Below, one piece after another: positions 1 to 7,908 of a stretch of 64,000 nucleotides of DNA (position 1 is its first letter; the number at the start of each line of letters is the position of its first letter). The notes beneath the pieces were generated by a model, which worked only from the letters and a program-made list of their open reading frames with translations, searched no databases and had not been told where the DNA came from. Origin of the DNA: JAWVFM01 sp963843315 (GTDB taxonomy: Bacteria; Actinomycetota; Thermoleophilia; Solirubrobacterales; 70-9); the NCBI GenBank assembly GCA_963843315.1, contig CAWJJU010000001.1, positions 124,001-188,000 of the forward strand, read 5' to 3'. The position numbers and the translations under genes are program-made.

Positions 1-317
1 GTCAGGTCGAAGGACTCCCCCCCGAGCCCCTCCACCACGGTCCCGGGGGGCACCGGGACCTCGGCATCGCTCCCGCGGGCTCCGTGGCGCTGGTTTCCCT
101 GGCCGTGGCCGCCGCGCCCCGCGCGGAGGTGGGGAGAGCGCCGCAGTGTCTCGAGATCGCGCCGGGAGTCGTCGCACACGAGGACGACGTCGCCGCCCCG
201 GCCACCGTCGCCTCCGTCCGGCCCGCCGCGCGGCACGTGGGCCTCGCGGCGAAACGACACCACGCCGTCGCCGCCGCGGCCGGCCTCGACATGCACCTTT
301 GCGCGGTCGGAGAGCAC
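1..317 (-). CDS. obg: GTPase Obg/CgtA, N-terminal part (cut by window edge)
   Basis: This is the first 105 residues of Obg, the ribosome-associated GTPase needed for 50S assembly. The visible part is the glycine-rich Obg fold: DRAKVHVEAGRGGDGVVSFR near the N-terminus, then a GGPDGGDGGRGGDVVL stretch and GRGGHGQGNQRHG. The G domain lies beyond position 1. I chose GTG at 317 because it places the DRAKV motif a few residues in, as in other Obg proteins; no ATG is available there. It is last in the rplU-rpmA-sigma-anti-sigma-obg series, separated from the anti-sigma gene by about 117 bases that carry palindromic repeats. Confidence 0.9.
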   Translation of the reverse strand, partial: MLSDRAKVHVEAGRGGDGVVSFRREAHVPRGGPDGGDGGRGGDVVLVCDDSRRDLETLRRSPHLRAGRGGHGQGNQRHGARGSDAEVPVPPGTVVEGLGGESFDL

Positions 318-379
318 GCGGGCAAGGTAGAGGCGGGCCGGCTGGGGCGGCCTGGTCCCCTTGTGACGAGAGTGAACCT

Positions 380-442
380 AAAGGGGTCTGACCCCTTTGT
401 GGCGGAAGTGAAACTAAAGGGGTCTGACCCCCTCTTAGGGGG
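380..442. repeat. Two copies of a GGGGTCTGACCCC palindrome (REP-like)
   Basis: Copy 1 (380-398) is a perfect 9-base inverted repeat, AAAGGGGTC-T-GACCCCTTT. Copy 2 (416-431) keeps AAAGGGGTC-T-GACCCC but has lost the last three bases of the arm. Both are preceded by a GTGAAnCT stretch, so the unit is about 26 bases repeated with a 36-base period. A further stem, CCCCC-TCTTA-GGGGG (428-442), covers the stop codon of the anti-sigma gene. Palindromes of this form recur in many genomes as extragenic (REP/RAYT-type) elements; that link is from memory. It could also end transcription before obg. Confidence 0.75.
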
Positions 443-692
443 AGTGGGCGCGGGCGAACGCCCGGATGATCTCGTCGCGGGTCCCCTGCTCGAGCCGCTC
501 GTCGCTCGCCAGTCCGCGCAGCGCGCCGATGGTGAGCCGCATCTGCTCGACGTACTCGTCGCAACCCGGGCAGTCGCCGAGATGGGCCTCGATCGCATGG
601 CGTTGCACGGCAGCGATCTGCCCCTCGAGGTAGTCGGTGACCATCTCGACCAAGTCCCTGCATGTGATCTGTGCCTGCGCCTGCTCGCTCAT
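435..692 (-). CDS. Zinc-finger anti-sigma factor
   Basis: An 85-residue soluble protein with the zinc anti-sigma (ZAS/zf-HC2) signature H-x3-C-x2-C at His37, Cys41 and Cys44 (HLGDCPGC), with Cys11 a likely fourth ligand. Such proteins hold an ECF sigma factor inactive and often release it on thiol oxidation. It starts with ATG inside the end of the sigma gene (ATGA overlap, 689-692), so the two are made together, and its partner is almost certainly that sigma factor. There is no transmembrane segment, so the signal sensed is probably cytoplasmic. The stop codon sits in a palindromic stem. Confidence 0.88.
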   Translation of the reverse strand: MSEQAQAQITCRDLVEMVTDYLEGQIAAVQRHAIEAHLGDCPGCDEYVEQMRLTIGALRGLASDERLEQGTRDEIIRAFARAHSP

Positions 693-1348
693 GCGGCTTC
701 CTCTGACTCGAAGTAGCGCTCCAGCGCCCCCCTCACCTTGGAGCGCGCCCGGTGAAGTAGGACTCGCTGATTGGTCTCCGAGACGTCGAGTGCGTTACGC
801 ACCTCCTCCGAGGAGAGCCCCTGGATGTCGCGCATCACGATCACCTCGCGCTGGCGCGGAGGCAGGGTGGCGATCGCCTCGAGCAGGATCCGCCGGGTTT
901 CGTCCTCGGCCAGCCGCTCCTCGGGCGAGGCCCATTCGACGGGCGGGCGCGCCCAGCCGCCCGGTTGCTGGTCGCGCCTGCCCTGAAAGCGGTCGGGGTC
1001 AACCGCGGGCTCGTCGCCGCCCTCCTCGGCGCGCCTGCGAAACGACGAGAAGGGAAGGGTCCGCTTCTCGCGCACCCCGCGCGATCGCGCGGTGTTGAGC
1101 AGGATCCGGTAGATCCAGGTGCGAAGCGACGACCGGCCCTCGAAGCGGTCGATGCCTTTGATCACGCCGAGCCAGGTGTCCTGGACGACCTCCTCGGCCA
1201 CGGCGCGGCTCGGCACGTGCGCCGTCGCCAGCCGCAGGAGCGAGGGCGAGAGCTCGTCGACGAGCTTGGCGAACGCGTCGCCGTCGCCCCTCCGCAGGGC
1301 TTCGATCAGTTCCCGCTCGTCCGGGCGCTCGGGCTCGGAGGCCTCCAC
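689..1348 (-). CDS. ECF (group 4) RNA polymerase sigma factor
   Basis: A 219-residue sigma-70 family protein with only regions 2 and 4. Region 2 shows the EEVVQDTWLGVIKGIDRFEG core and SLRTWIYRILLNTARSRG. Region 4 shows LPPRQREVIVMRDIQGLSSE followed by a helix-turn-helix ending HRARSKVRGAL. The linker (about residues 100-150) is longer and more charged than usual. GTG at 1348 is used; the gene begins 20 bases after the rpmA stop, so it could be read from the ribosomal protein transcript. The zinc anti-sigma gene overlaps its end by four bases. What it controls cannot be read from the sequence. Confidence 0.92.
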   Translation of the reverse strand: MEASEPERPDERELIEALRRGDGDAFAKLVDELSPSLLRLATAHVPSRAVAEEVVQDTWLGVIKGIDRFEGRSSLRTWIYRILLNTARSRGVREKRTLPFSSFRRRAEEGGDEPAVDPDRFQGRRDQQPGGWARPPVEWASPEERLAEDETRRILLEAIATLPPRQREVIVMRDIQGLSSEEVRNALDVSETNQRVLLHRARSKVRGALERYFESEEAA

Positions 1349-1368
1349 CAGGGAGACCCTATCGGGCG

Positions 1369-1623
1369 CTAATCGGACTCGGAGACCGAGATCACGCGGC
1401 CCTTGTGGCCCGACGCGAACTCGACCTTGCCGGCGCGCGTCGCGAAGATCGTGTGATCGCGGCCGATGCCGGTGCCGTCGCCGGAGCGGAAGCGGGTCCC
1501 TCGCTGGCGCACGATGATCTCGCCGCCGGAGACCGCCTGCCCGGCGAAGACCTTGACGCCGAGCATCTTCGGATTCGAGTCGCGGCCGTTACGGCTGGAG
1601 CCGAGCCCCTTCTTATGAGCCAT
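1369..1623 (-). CDS. rpmA: 50S ribosomal protein L27
   Basis: The 84-residue L27 protein of the large ribosomal subunit, whose N-terminal arm reaches the peptidyl-transferase centre. The start MAHKKGLGSSRNGRDSNPK is the family hallmark, followed by LGVKVFAGQAVSGGEIIVRQ and RSGDGTGIGRDHTIFA. Its ATG lies inside the 3' end of rplU (11-base overlap), so the two are translationally linked as in most bacteria. Unlike the usual rplU-rpmA-obg order, a sigma/anti-sigma pair follows before obg. Confidence 0.97.
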   Translation of the reverse strand: MAHKKGLGSSRNGRDSNPKMLGVKVFAGQAVSGGEIIVRQRGTRFRSGDGTGIGRDHTIFATRAGKVEFASGHKGRVISVSESD

Positions 1624-2176
1624 CGTCGTCTCCCTTCTTCGCCGCGGGCTTCTTCGCCGCGGGCTTCCGAGCAGCCGGCTTCTTCGCGGGAGCCGCCTTG
1701 GCAGCAGGCTTCTTCGCGGGCGCCGCCTTGGCAGCGGGCTTCTTGGCCGCCGCGGGCTTCTTCGCCGCCGGGGCCTTCGCCGCCGGCTTGTCCTTGGCCT
1801 TCTCGGCGTCGTCCGCCTTCGGCTTGGCCGCAGTCTTCGCGGAGGCGGGCTTGCGGCTGAGATGCTTGACGTCCACGATCTCGAGCTTCGTGAGCGCGGA
1901 GCGATGCCCCTGGCGCTTGCGGTAGCCCTTCTTCGCGCGGTACTTGAAGACCCGGATCTTCTCGCCGCGCAGATGCTCGGAGACGGTCGCCTCCACCTTG
2001 ACCTTCTCGAGGCCGGAGGAGTCGAGGACGACGTCACCGTCGCCGGCGAACATCACCGGACGCAGCGCGACCTTGGCCCCCTCGTCGTCGGGGAGCCGGT
2101 CCACCAGGAGCGTTGCCCCCTTCTCGGCGCGGTACTGCTTGCCGCCCGATTCGACTATCGCGTATGGGTCTGCCAT
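1613..2176 (-). CDS. rplU: 50S ribosomal protein L21 with a long lysine/alanine tail
   Basis: Residues 1-100 are normal L21 (MADPYAIVESGGKQYRAEKG, then GEKIRVFKYRAKKGYRKRQG), a 23S rRNA-binding protein. About 85 further residues form a low-complexity basic tail rich in KPAAKK and APAKKPAAK units, like histone H1. The usual length is about 103 residues, so this one is nearly doubled. ATG at 2176 overlaps the rng stop as TGATG; a GTG directly before it (2179) is an alternative. The tail could bind RNA or DNA, which is inference. Two ACC/GCC-rich repeats in the tail are prone to slippage. Confidence 0.95.
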   Translation of the reverse strand: MADPYAIVESGGKQYRAEKGATLLVDRLPDDEGAKVALRPVMFAGDGDVVLDSSGLEKVKVEATVSEHLRGEKIRVFKYRAKKGYRKRQGHRSALTKLEIVDVKHLSRKPASAKTAAKPKADDAEKAKDKPAAKAPAAKKPAAAKKPAAKAAPAKKPAAKAAPAKKPAARKPAAKKPAAKKGDDDGS

Positions 2177-4029
2177 CACTCTTCCGTGCTGCTCGCTGCT
2201 TGCTGCTCGCTCGCAGCGCCACTACGACGGCGGCCGCCGCGCCGTCCGCGGCGCCTACCGCCAGCGGCGGGCGATTCTAGCTGCTCTCCGTGCTCTCCTC
2301 TGCTCTCCGCGGGCTCCGCGTCGATGAGCGAAGCGCTCGCCGCGGAGCGGGCGACGCTCTCGATGCGCACCAGATGGCGCTCGCCCACGTAGCGGGCCGC
2401 GCCCGAGACGCTCACGATGTAGGAGTCGACCCGCGCGATGGCGGCGTCGGGGTCGTACATGTGGGGCTCCTCAAGGGTCAGCATGACCTCCTCGCCGGCC
2501 TTGAACGGAAGCGCTCGCTCCTCGATCTCGGCGCGCGTGCCCTTGCCGGCGACGTCGTAGGCGTCGATTGGCAGCGCCTCGCCACCCTCGAAATGGAAGT
2601 GCTTGCCCGTCTTCTCCTCGAGCTCGTCCAGGCCGCTCTGCTCCTCCACGAGCTTGGCCGCCACCTTCGGGTTCACCCTGATCAGGAAGGCCTCGGACTT
2701 CGGATCGTCCTCGACCAGGTCGCGCAGCTTGCGCAGCACCTCGATTGCCATCGTCTCCTCGGAGCGGACCACGCCCTCCCCGTCGCAGGTGGGACAGCGC
2801 TTGGTCAGGATCTCGCGGACGCCCTCGGTGACGTTCTGGCGCGTCATCTCGACGAGCCCGAGCGGCGAGACCTCGACGACGTATGACTTCGTCTTGTCCT
2901 CGTCGAGCGCCTTGCGCATGGTCTTCAGCACCTGGTCGCGGTTGCGGGCCTTCGCCATGTCGATGAAGTCGATGACGATGATTCCCCCGATGTCGCGCAG
3001 GCGCAGCTGGCGCACGGCCTCCTCGGCCGCCTCGACGTTCACCTTCGTGATCGTGTCCTCCAGGCGGCCGCCCTTGCCGCGGCCCGTGAAGGAGCCCGTG
3101 TTGACGTCGATGACCGTCAGCGCCTCGGCGTAGTCGATCACCAGGTAGCCGCCCGACGGCAGATCGACCCGGCGATCCAGCGTGGACTCGAACGCCGCGT
3201 CGACCTTGTAGCGCTCCAGCAGCGGCTCGCGCTGCTCGTAGAGCTCCACGCGCTCGACCAGCTCCGGGGCGGTGCGCTGGAAGAAGCTGGTGACGCGGTG
3301 GTGCTGCTTGGGGTCGTCGATGATCGCGTCCTCGAGCTCTTTGCCCAGGACGTCGCGCAGTACGCGGATCGAGAGGTCCGCCTCCTGGAAGGCGAGGGCC
3401 GGTGCCTTGACGTCCTCCGCGCGGCGCTCCAGCACCTCGTGCAGGCGGTGCAGATAGGCCAGGTCGCGCTCGAAGTCCTTCTTCACTGCTCCCTCCGCCG
3501 CGGTCCGCACGATCACGCCGCCCTTGCCGTTCTCCTGAAGCTTGTGGAGCAGCTTGCGCTGGCGGTCGCGCTCGTTGTCGGGAAGGCGCCGGCTTGCGCC
3601 CACGCCCTCTCCGAGAGGCATGTAGACGAGGTAGCGCCCGGCGATCGACAGCTGCATCGAAAGTCGCGCTCCCTTGGTCTTGAGCGGGTCCTTGACGACC
3701 TGCACCAGGACCTCCTGCTTGGGCTTGATGAGCTCGTCGATCCGGCGCCCGGTGCCGCGCCCGCGGCGTGGCGCGCGCTTTCCGTCCTCGGTGACGATCT
3801 CGTCGACGTGCAGGAAGCCGTTTCGCTCCAGGCCGATGTCGACGAATGCCGCCTCCATGCCGGGCAGGACGTTGTCGACGACGCCCTTGTAGATGTTGCC
3901 GACGATCGAGCGCGATCCGCGCCGTTCGACGTAGAGCTCGGCCACCTTGGGCTCGGCGCGTCCGCGCCGCTCGAGCACCGCGACGCGGGTCTCGCCCGAG
4001 TCGACCGATACAAGTATTCGCTTTTTCAT
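2176..4029 (-). CDS. rng: Ribonuclease E/G family endoribonuclease
   Basis: A 617-residue Rne/Rng enzyme that cleaves single-stranded RNA in rRNA maturation and mRNA decay. The N-terminus (KKRILVSVDSGETRVAVLE) leads into an S1 domain at about 35-120 (VGNIYKGVVDNVLPGMEAAF). The two catalytic magnesium-binding aspartates lie in LTVIDVNTG and IIVIDFIDM, and the zinc-link cysteines in CPTCDGEG. It lacks the long degradosome scaffold of E. coli RNase E, so it is closer to RNase G, with a short basic RGRRGGRRR tail. A good GGTGAGG ribosome site precedes ATG at 4029. Its stop overlaps the rplU start. Confidence 0.95.
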   Translation of the reverse strand: MKKRILVSVDSGETRVAVLERRGRAEPKVAELYVERRGSRSIVGNIYKGVVDNVLPGMEAAFVDIGLERNGFLHVDEIVTEDGKRAPRRGRGTGRRIDELIKPKQEVLVQVVKDPLKTKGARLSMQLSIAGRYLVYMPLGEGVGASRRLPDNERDRQRKLLHKLQENGKGGVIVRTAAEGAVKKDFERDLAYLHRLHEVLERRAEDVKAPALAFQEADLSIRVLRDVLGKELEDAIIDDPKQHHRVTSFFQRTAPELVERVELYEQREPLLERYKVDAAFESTLDRRVDLPSGGYLVIDYAEALTVIDVNTGSFTGRGKGGRLEDTITKVNVEAAEEAVRQLRLRDIGGIIVIDFIDMAKARNRDQVLKTMRKALDEDKTKSYVVEVSPLGLVEMTRQNVTEGVREILTKRCPTCDGEGVVRSEETMAIEVLRKLRDLVEDDPKSEAFLIRVNPKVAAKLVEEQSGLDELEEKTGKHFHFEGGEALPIDAYDVAGKGTRAEIEERALPFKAGEEVMLTLEEPHMYDPDAAIARVDSYIVSVSGAARYVGERHLVRIESVARSAASASLIDAEPAESRGEHGEQLESPAAGGRRRGRRGGRRRSGAASEQQAASSTEE

Positions 4030-4088
4030 TTCCTCACCTCGCGAGGGTTAGCTCGCGCGGGGCGGGGGCCGAATGTCTCAGCCGCCGC

Positions 4089-5273
4089 TCACAACCGCGC
4101 GAGAGCCCTGCTTCTCGGAGTGAGGCGCGCTTGCACGTAGACGCTTTGCAGGAGGCCGATCGCCATCAGCGTGACGACGACCGAGGATCCTCCGAAGCTC
4201 ATCAGCGGCAGCGGGATGCCGGTTACCGGCAAGATCCCGACAGTGATGCCGACGTTGACGAAGACGTGGAACATGAGCATGGCGGCGACGCCGCCGGCTA
4301 TCAGGTTTCCGTAGAAGTTCTTCGCAAGCGTCATGATGCGCAGCGCCCTCCATATGAGCAGGGCGTAGATAGACAGTACGAATGCGGCACCAAGGAAGCC
4401 GAACCTCTCGCCGACAGCGGCGAAGATGAAGTCCGTCTGGCGTTCCGGAAGGAACCCGTTCTCGGTTTGTGTCGCATCGTTTCCGCGCCCGGTCTTCCCC
4501 CCCGAACCGATCGCCACCAGGGATTGATGTGTCTGGTAGCTGGAGTTCGCCGGATCGCTCGACGGGCTCAGGAAGGATGTAAGGCGTTCCTGCTGATAGC
4601 CCGGAAGGATCGGGTGCCCGACGGCGGGCGCAAGTACCAGGATAAAGACTCCGGCGGCCACCGCCGCGCCTCCCATGGCGGCGAAGTGCGTCCAGGGGGC
4701 TCCGGCGATGAAGAGGATGGTCAGGGTGATGGCCACGTAGACGGACGCGGTGCCCAGGTCGGGCTGGGCGAACACGAGCAGCGCGGGGATGAAGCCCAGG
4801 GCGATGATCCGCAGCGTGCGACGGCGCTGGGAGACCCGGCGCCCGGTCTCGATCGCGAACCCGGCCAGCGCCAGGATCAGCAGCACCTTGCCGAGCTCCG
4901 ACGTCTGGAAGGTGAAGAACGGCAGCGGGATCGAGCGCTTCGAGCCTCGGGTCGCCTGCCCGAAGGCGAAGACGAGGACGATCGAGGCGACCATCGCCGT
5001 GTACAGGCCCACCCGCAGCTCGCGGAAGCGGGAGTAGTCGACCCTCGCGATGGCGAGCATCAGGGTCAGGCCCACGACCGAGTAGATCGCCTGGCGGCTG
5101 ACGAAGTCGCCGGTGGTCGTCGCCCCCAGCGTGTAGAGGCTGCAGCCGATCAGCGCGAGGGAGCCGAAGATGAGCACCGGGTCGAGGCGCAGGACGCTGT
5201 GGTGCTCGGTCGCCCGCGCCCGCGAGCGGGAGCGCTCGCGGGCGGTGCTGGGCCTGATGACCGTGGACTCCAT
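4089..5273 (-). CDS. rodA: Rod-shape peptidoglycan polymerase RodA (SEDS family)
   Basis: A 394-residue multi-pass SEDS glycosyltransferase that polymerises lipid II for side-wall growth together with PBP2. Typical SEDS stretches are visible: FFTFQTSELGKVLLILALA, the TFLSPSSDP-to-YQTHQSLVAIGSGG extracellular loop, RQTDFIFAAVGERFGFLG, and the C-terminal GIPLPLMSFGGSS. A charged cytoplasmic stretch of about 30 residues precedes the first helix. ATG at 5273 overlaps the mrdA stop by one base (TGATG), which fits a RodA-PBP2 pair made together. A gap of 59 bases separates it from rng. Confidence 0.96.
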   Translation of the reverse strand: MESTVIRPSTARERSRSRARATEHHSVLRLDPVLIFGSLALIGCSLYTLGATTTGDFVSRQAIYSVVGLTLMLAIARVDYSRFRELRVGLYTAMVASIVLVFAFGQATRGSKRSIPLPFFTFQTSELGKVLLILALAGFAIETGRRVSQRRRTLRIIALGFIPALLVFAQPDLGTASVYVAITLTILFIAGAPWTHFAAMGGAAVAAGVFILVLAPAVGHPILPGYQQERLTSFLSPSSDPANSSYQTHQSLVAIGSGGKTGRGNDATQTENGFLPERQTDFIFAAVGERFGFLGAAFVLSIYALLIWRALRIMTLAKNFYGNLIAGGVAAMLMFHVFVNVGITVGILPVTGIPLPLMSFGGSSVVVTLMAIGLLQSVYVQARLTPRSRALARL

Positions 5274-7273
5274 CAGTAGTCGATCCCCGAGCTGGAGCCG
5301 GTGGCGCTGCCTGGAGGCGGCGCCTTGGCGATCTGCTTGGCGAGCTGCGGGCTCTGCTGCGAGAAGTAGGCGTTCAGCACCTCACGAGCCGCCGGCGCGG
5401 CCGTGTCGGCGCCGAAGCCACCCTGCTCGATGGTGAAGGCGACCACGACCTGGGGGTCCGGGTAGGGAGCGAGCACGACGTACCACGACTGGTCGGCCTG
5501 GCCGGTGTGCTGCGCCGTTCCGGTCTTGCCCGCGACCTGGACCGGATAGCCCGCGAAATCCTTGTACGAGGTGCCGTCGGAGCGCTGCGCGGCGTTGTGC
5601 AGGGCGTTCAGGATCAGGGTGCGGTAGCCCGGTTTGATGTCCACGTGGCCCGTCGGCGCCGGGTCGATCCTCTGCACGACCTTGCCGGTGGGGCTCTGGA
5701 CGTCGAGGCCCACATGAGGGGTCACCACGGTGCCGCCATTGCCGAGCGTCCCGTAGGCCAGCGCCATCTGCAGGGGGTCGGCCTGCAGGTCGCCCTGGCC
5801 GACGGCGAGGTTGACGCTGTCGCCGACGGTCCAGGGGCGGTCGATGAAGCCCTCCTTCGACGGCACGACGTCGCTGCCGCCCGGAGAGTTGGGGGCCGTG
5901 TTCTGCTTGTAGGCGTCGTTTCGCCACTGGGGCGTCGGGACCAGCCCCGAAGCCTCGCCGGGCAGGTCGATGCCGGTCGAGGAGCCCAGGCCGAGCCGCT
6001 GCGCCCAGGTCTCGAGCGGCCCGCTGCGGGTGTCGTTGCCGGTGTGCTGGTCGAGCTTGTAGCCGACGTCGTAGAAGAAGTAGTCGTCGGAGACCGTCAG
6101 GGCGTCGGAGAGGCCGATCGGCCCGAATGCGGCACCGCCGGCGTTATGCAGGGTGTTGCCGTCACCGAGGTCGAAGGCGCCCGTGTCGTTGATCACGGTG
6201 TTCGGCGTGATGGTCCCGCTCTCGAGGGCGCCGACCGTGGTGATCGGCTTCATCGTCGAGCCGACGGGGTAGCCGGCGGCGATCGCGCGGTTGAAGAACG
6301 GCGCGCCGGTGGAGGTGGTGTCGTTGGGGTCGCCGAAGATCGCCTGGGCCGTCGGCTGGGAGATCCGCGGCTTCGCGAGCGCGGCCGGGTCGTAGGTGGG
6401 CGACGAGCCGAGGCCGAGGATCTGGCCGTTGTTGACGTTCATGGCGACGAAGGCGCCGGGCTTTCCGTAGCTGCTCAGGGCGCTTTCGCCGGCGGCCTGA
6501 ACCTTCTGATCGATCGTCAGCCGCAGGTCGTCGCCGGCCTGCGGCTGGCGGCGGCTGATGGTGTGCCCGGTCGGCTCGCCGGCGGCGTCCACCTGCACCC
6601 GCGTGTCGCCGTTGATCCCTCGCAGCGAGCTGTCGTAGGTGTCCTCCACGCCGCCGCGGCCGACGGTGTCGCCGGCCACCACGCCCTGATAGCGAGGGAG
6701 CTTGAGGTCGTCGGCGGTCACCTGCCCGACGTAGCCGACGATCTGCGCCGCCTCGGAGCCGTGCGGGTACGAGCGGACGAAGACCCGGTCGATCGTCACG
6801 CCGGGAAACTCGTCCTGGTTTTCGCGGAGGTAGTAGACGAGGTCGGTCGAGACGTCGCGCTGAAGCGTCACCGGGGTCGACGGCAGGCTCTTGGTCTGCT
6901 TGCGGATCTCCTTGTCGATCCGGCCGTAGCTCATGCCGGTCACCCCGGCGAGGCGATGGAGCTCGCGCTCGCGGCGCCGCTTGCCGGTCGGCAGGTCGAG
7001 GGCGCGCACCTGGAGGGCCAGGGCCGTGCGGTTGTCGACGAGCTTGCCGCCCGCGCGGTCGAGGATCCGGCCGCGGGGCGCCTCGAGGGTGATGTCGCGC
7101 ACCTGGTTGTTGAGGGCCTCGGCCTGGTACTGGCCGGCCGAGAGCACCTGCAGGTACCAGAGGCGGAAGAAGATCACCGAGAACATGACCAGCGCGATGC
7201 CGCCGAGCACGGCGACGCGCACCGAGAGCTGCGCGGGGATGGGCCCCCTCCAGCGGTCGTCGGAGCGGAACAC
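5273..7273 (-). CDS. mrdA: Penicillin-binding protein 2 (transpeptidase)
   Basis: A 666-residue class B PBP that cross-links peptidoglycan with RodA. It has one N-terminal membrane segment (about 20-40), a dimerisation domain with LEAPRGRILDRAG, and a transpeptidase domain. The active-site SxxK is in GSTMKP near residue 340, and the KTG motif is in AGKTGTAQH near residue 581. The SxN position appears as SDD in TVSDDYFF. The length is typical for the family. GTG at 7273 lies two bases after the mreD stop. It sits in the mre/mrd cell-shape operon. Confidence 0.96.
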   Translation of the reverse strand: MFRSDDRWRGPIPAQLSVRVAVLGGIALVMFSVIFFRLWYLQVLSAGQYQAEALNNQVRDITLEAPRGRILDRAGGKLVDNRTALALQVRALDLPTGKRRRERELHRLAGVTGMSYGRIDKEIRKQTKSLPSTPVTLQRDVSTDLVYYLRENQDEFPGVTIDRVFVRSYPHGSEAAQIVGYVGQVTADDLKLPRYQGVVAGDTVGRGGVEDTYDSSLRGINGDTRVQVDAAGEPTGHTISRRQPQAGDDLRLTIDQKVQAAGESALSSYGKPGAFVAMNVNNGQILGLGSSPTYDPAALAKPRISQPTAQAIFGDPNDTTSTGAPFFNRAIAAGYPVGSTMKPITTVGALESGTITPNTVINDTGAFDLGDGNTLHNAGGAAFGPIGLSDALTVSDDYFFYDVGYKLDQHTGNDTRSGPLETWAQRLGLGSSTGIDLPGEASGLVPTPQWRNDAYKQNTAPNSPGGSDVVPSKEGFIDRPWTVGDSVNLAVGQGDLQADPLQMALAYGTLGNGGTVVTPHVGLDVQSPTGKVVQRIDPAPTGHVDIKPGYRTLILNALHNAAQRSDGTSYKDFAGYPVQVAGKTGTAQHTGQADQSWYVVLAPYPDPQVVVAFTIEQGGFGADTAAPAAREVLNAYFSQQSPQLAKQIAKAPPPGSATGSSSGIDY

Positions 7274-7275
7274 GA

Positions 7276-7908
7276 CTAGGAGCGCGCTCCCGTGAGCGGT
7301 CGGGTCACGCGCCTGCGCGCCTTCGGGCGAGGACGCAGGCGGCGGCGTGACGTCGTCGCGGTCGCCGTCACCGGCGCGCGGGCGCGAAGGCGGCCCGGAC
7401 GGGGCTCGTCGATGAGCGCGGCGCGCAGCAGCCAGCGCATGAGCGGGAAGATCCCGATCGCCATCAGCCCGCCGAGCAGGCCCTTGACGAAGATCTCGCG
7501 CGCCACGAGCAGGCTGACCTGGGTCGAGACGCCGAGCATGATCTGAAGGGCGGCGAAGATCGCCGTGGCCAGCATCGTCACCGCGCCGATGACGATCGGC
7601 GCGGTGAACCGGCCCGAGACCTCGGAGGCCTCCCGGTAGCGCCCGGTGAGGTAGCCGGCGACGATCATCGCGATCGACGACACACCCAGCGTCTGCAGGA
7701 GCGCCGCGTCGATCAGGAACCCGGCGGTGAACCCCGAGACCGATCCCACGACGGCTCCGCCCAGCAAGCCGATCGAGGCGACGACGACTGTGAGCGCGTC
7801 GGGGGTCGCCCCGAAGAAGCTCAGATACGAGAAGAAGGAGAGCTGGAGCACCACCGCGACGACGATGATCAGCGCCAGGCGCAGGGCGATGCGGCGGGTG
7901 ACGATCAC
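7276..7908 (-). CDS. mreD: Rod shape-determining membrane protein MreD
   Basis: A 210-residue integral membrane protein with about five to six hydrophobic helices (for example LALIIVVAVVLQLSFFSYLS and GAVVGSVSGFTAGFLIDAAL), matching MreD, which links MreC to the elongation machinery. The last 50 residues are very basic and arginine-rich, longer than usual, and probably cytoplasmic. The GTG start overlaps the mreC stop (GTGA). Recognition rests mostly on position and topology, as MreD is poorly conserved. Confidence 0.9.
   Translation of the reverse strand: MIVTRRIALRLALIIVVAVVLQLSFFSYLSFFGATPDALTVVVASIGLLGGAVVGSVSGFTAGFLIDAALLQTLGVSSIAMIVAGYLTGRYREASEVSGRFTAPIVIGAVTMLATAIFAALQIMLGVSTQVSLLVAREIFVKGLLGGLMAIGIFPLMRWLLRAALIDEPRPGRLRARAPVTATATTSRRRLRPRPKARRRVTRPLTGARS

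Noticed and set aside
5507..7279. A 590-residue open frame on the plus strand
   Set aside because: It is the reverse of mrdA; the composition is shadow-like (valine, glycine, aspartate, arginine) and it has no domain.
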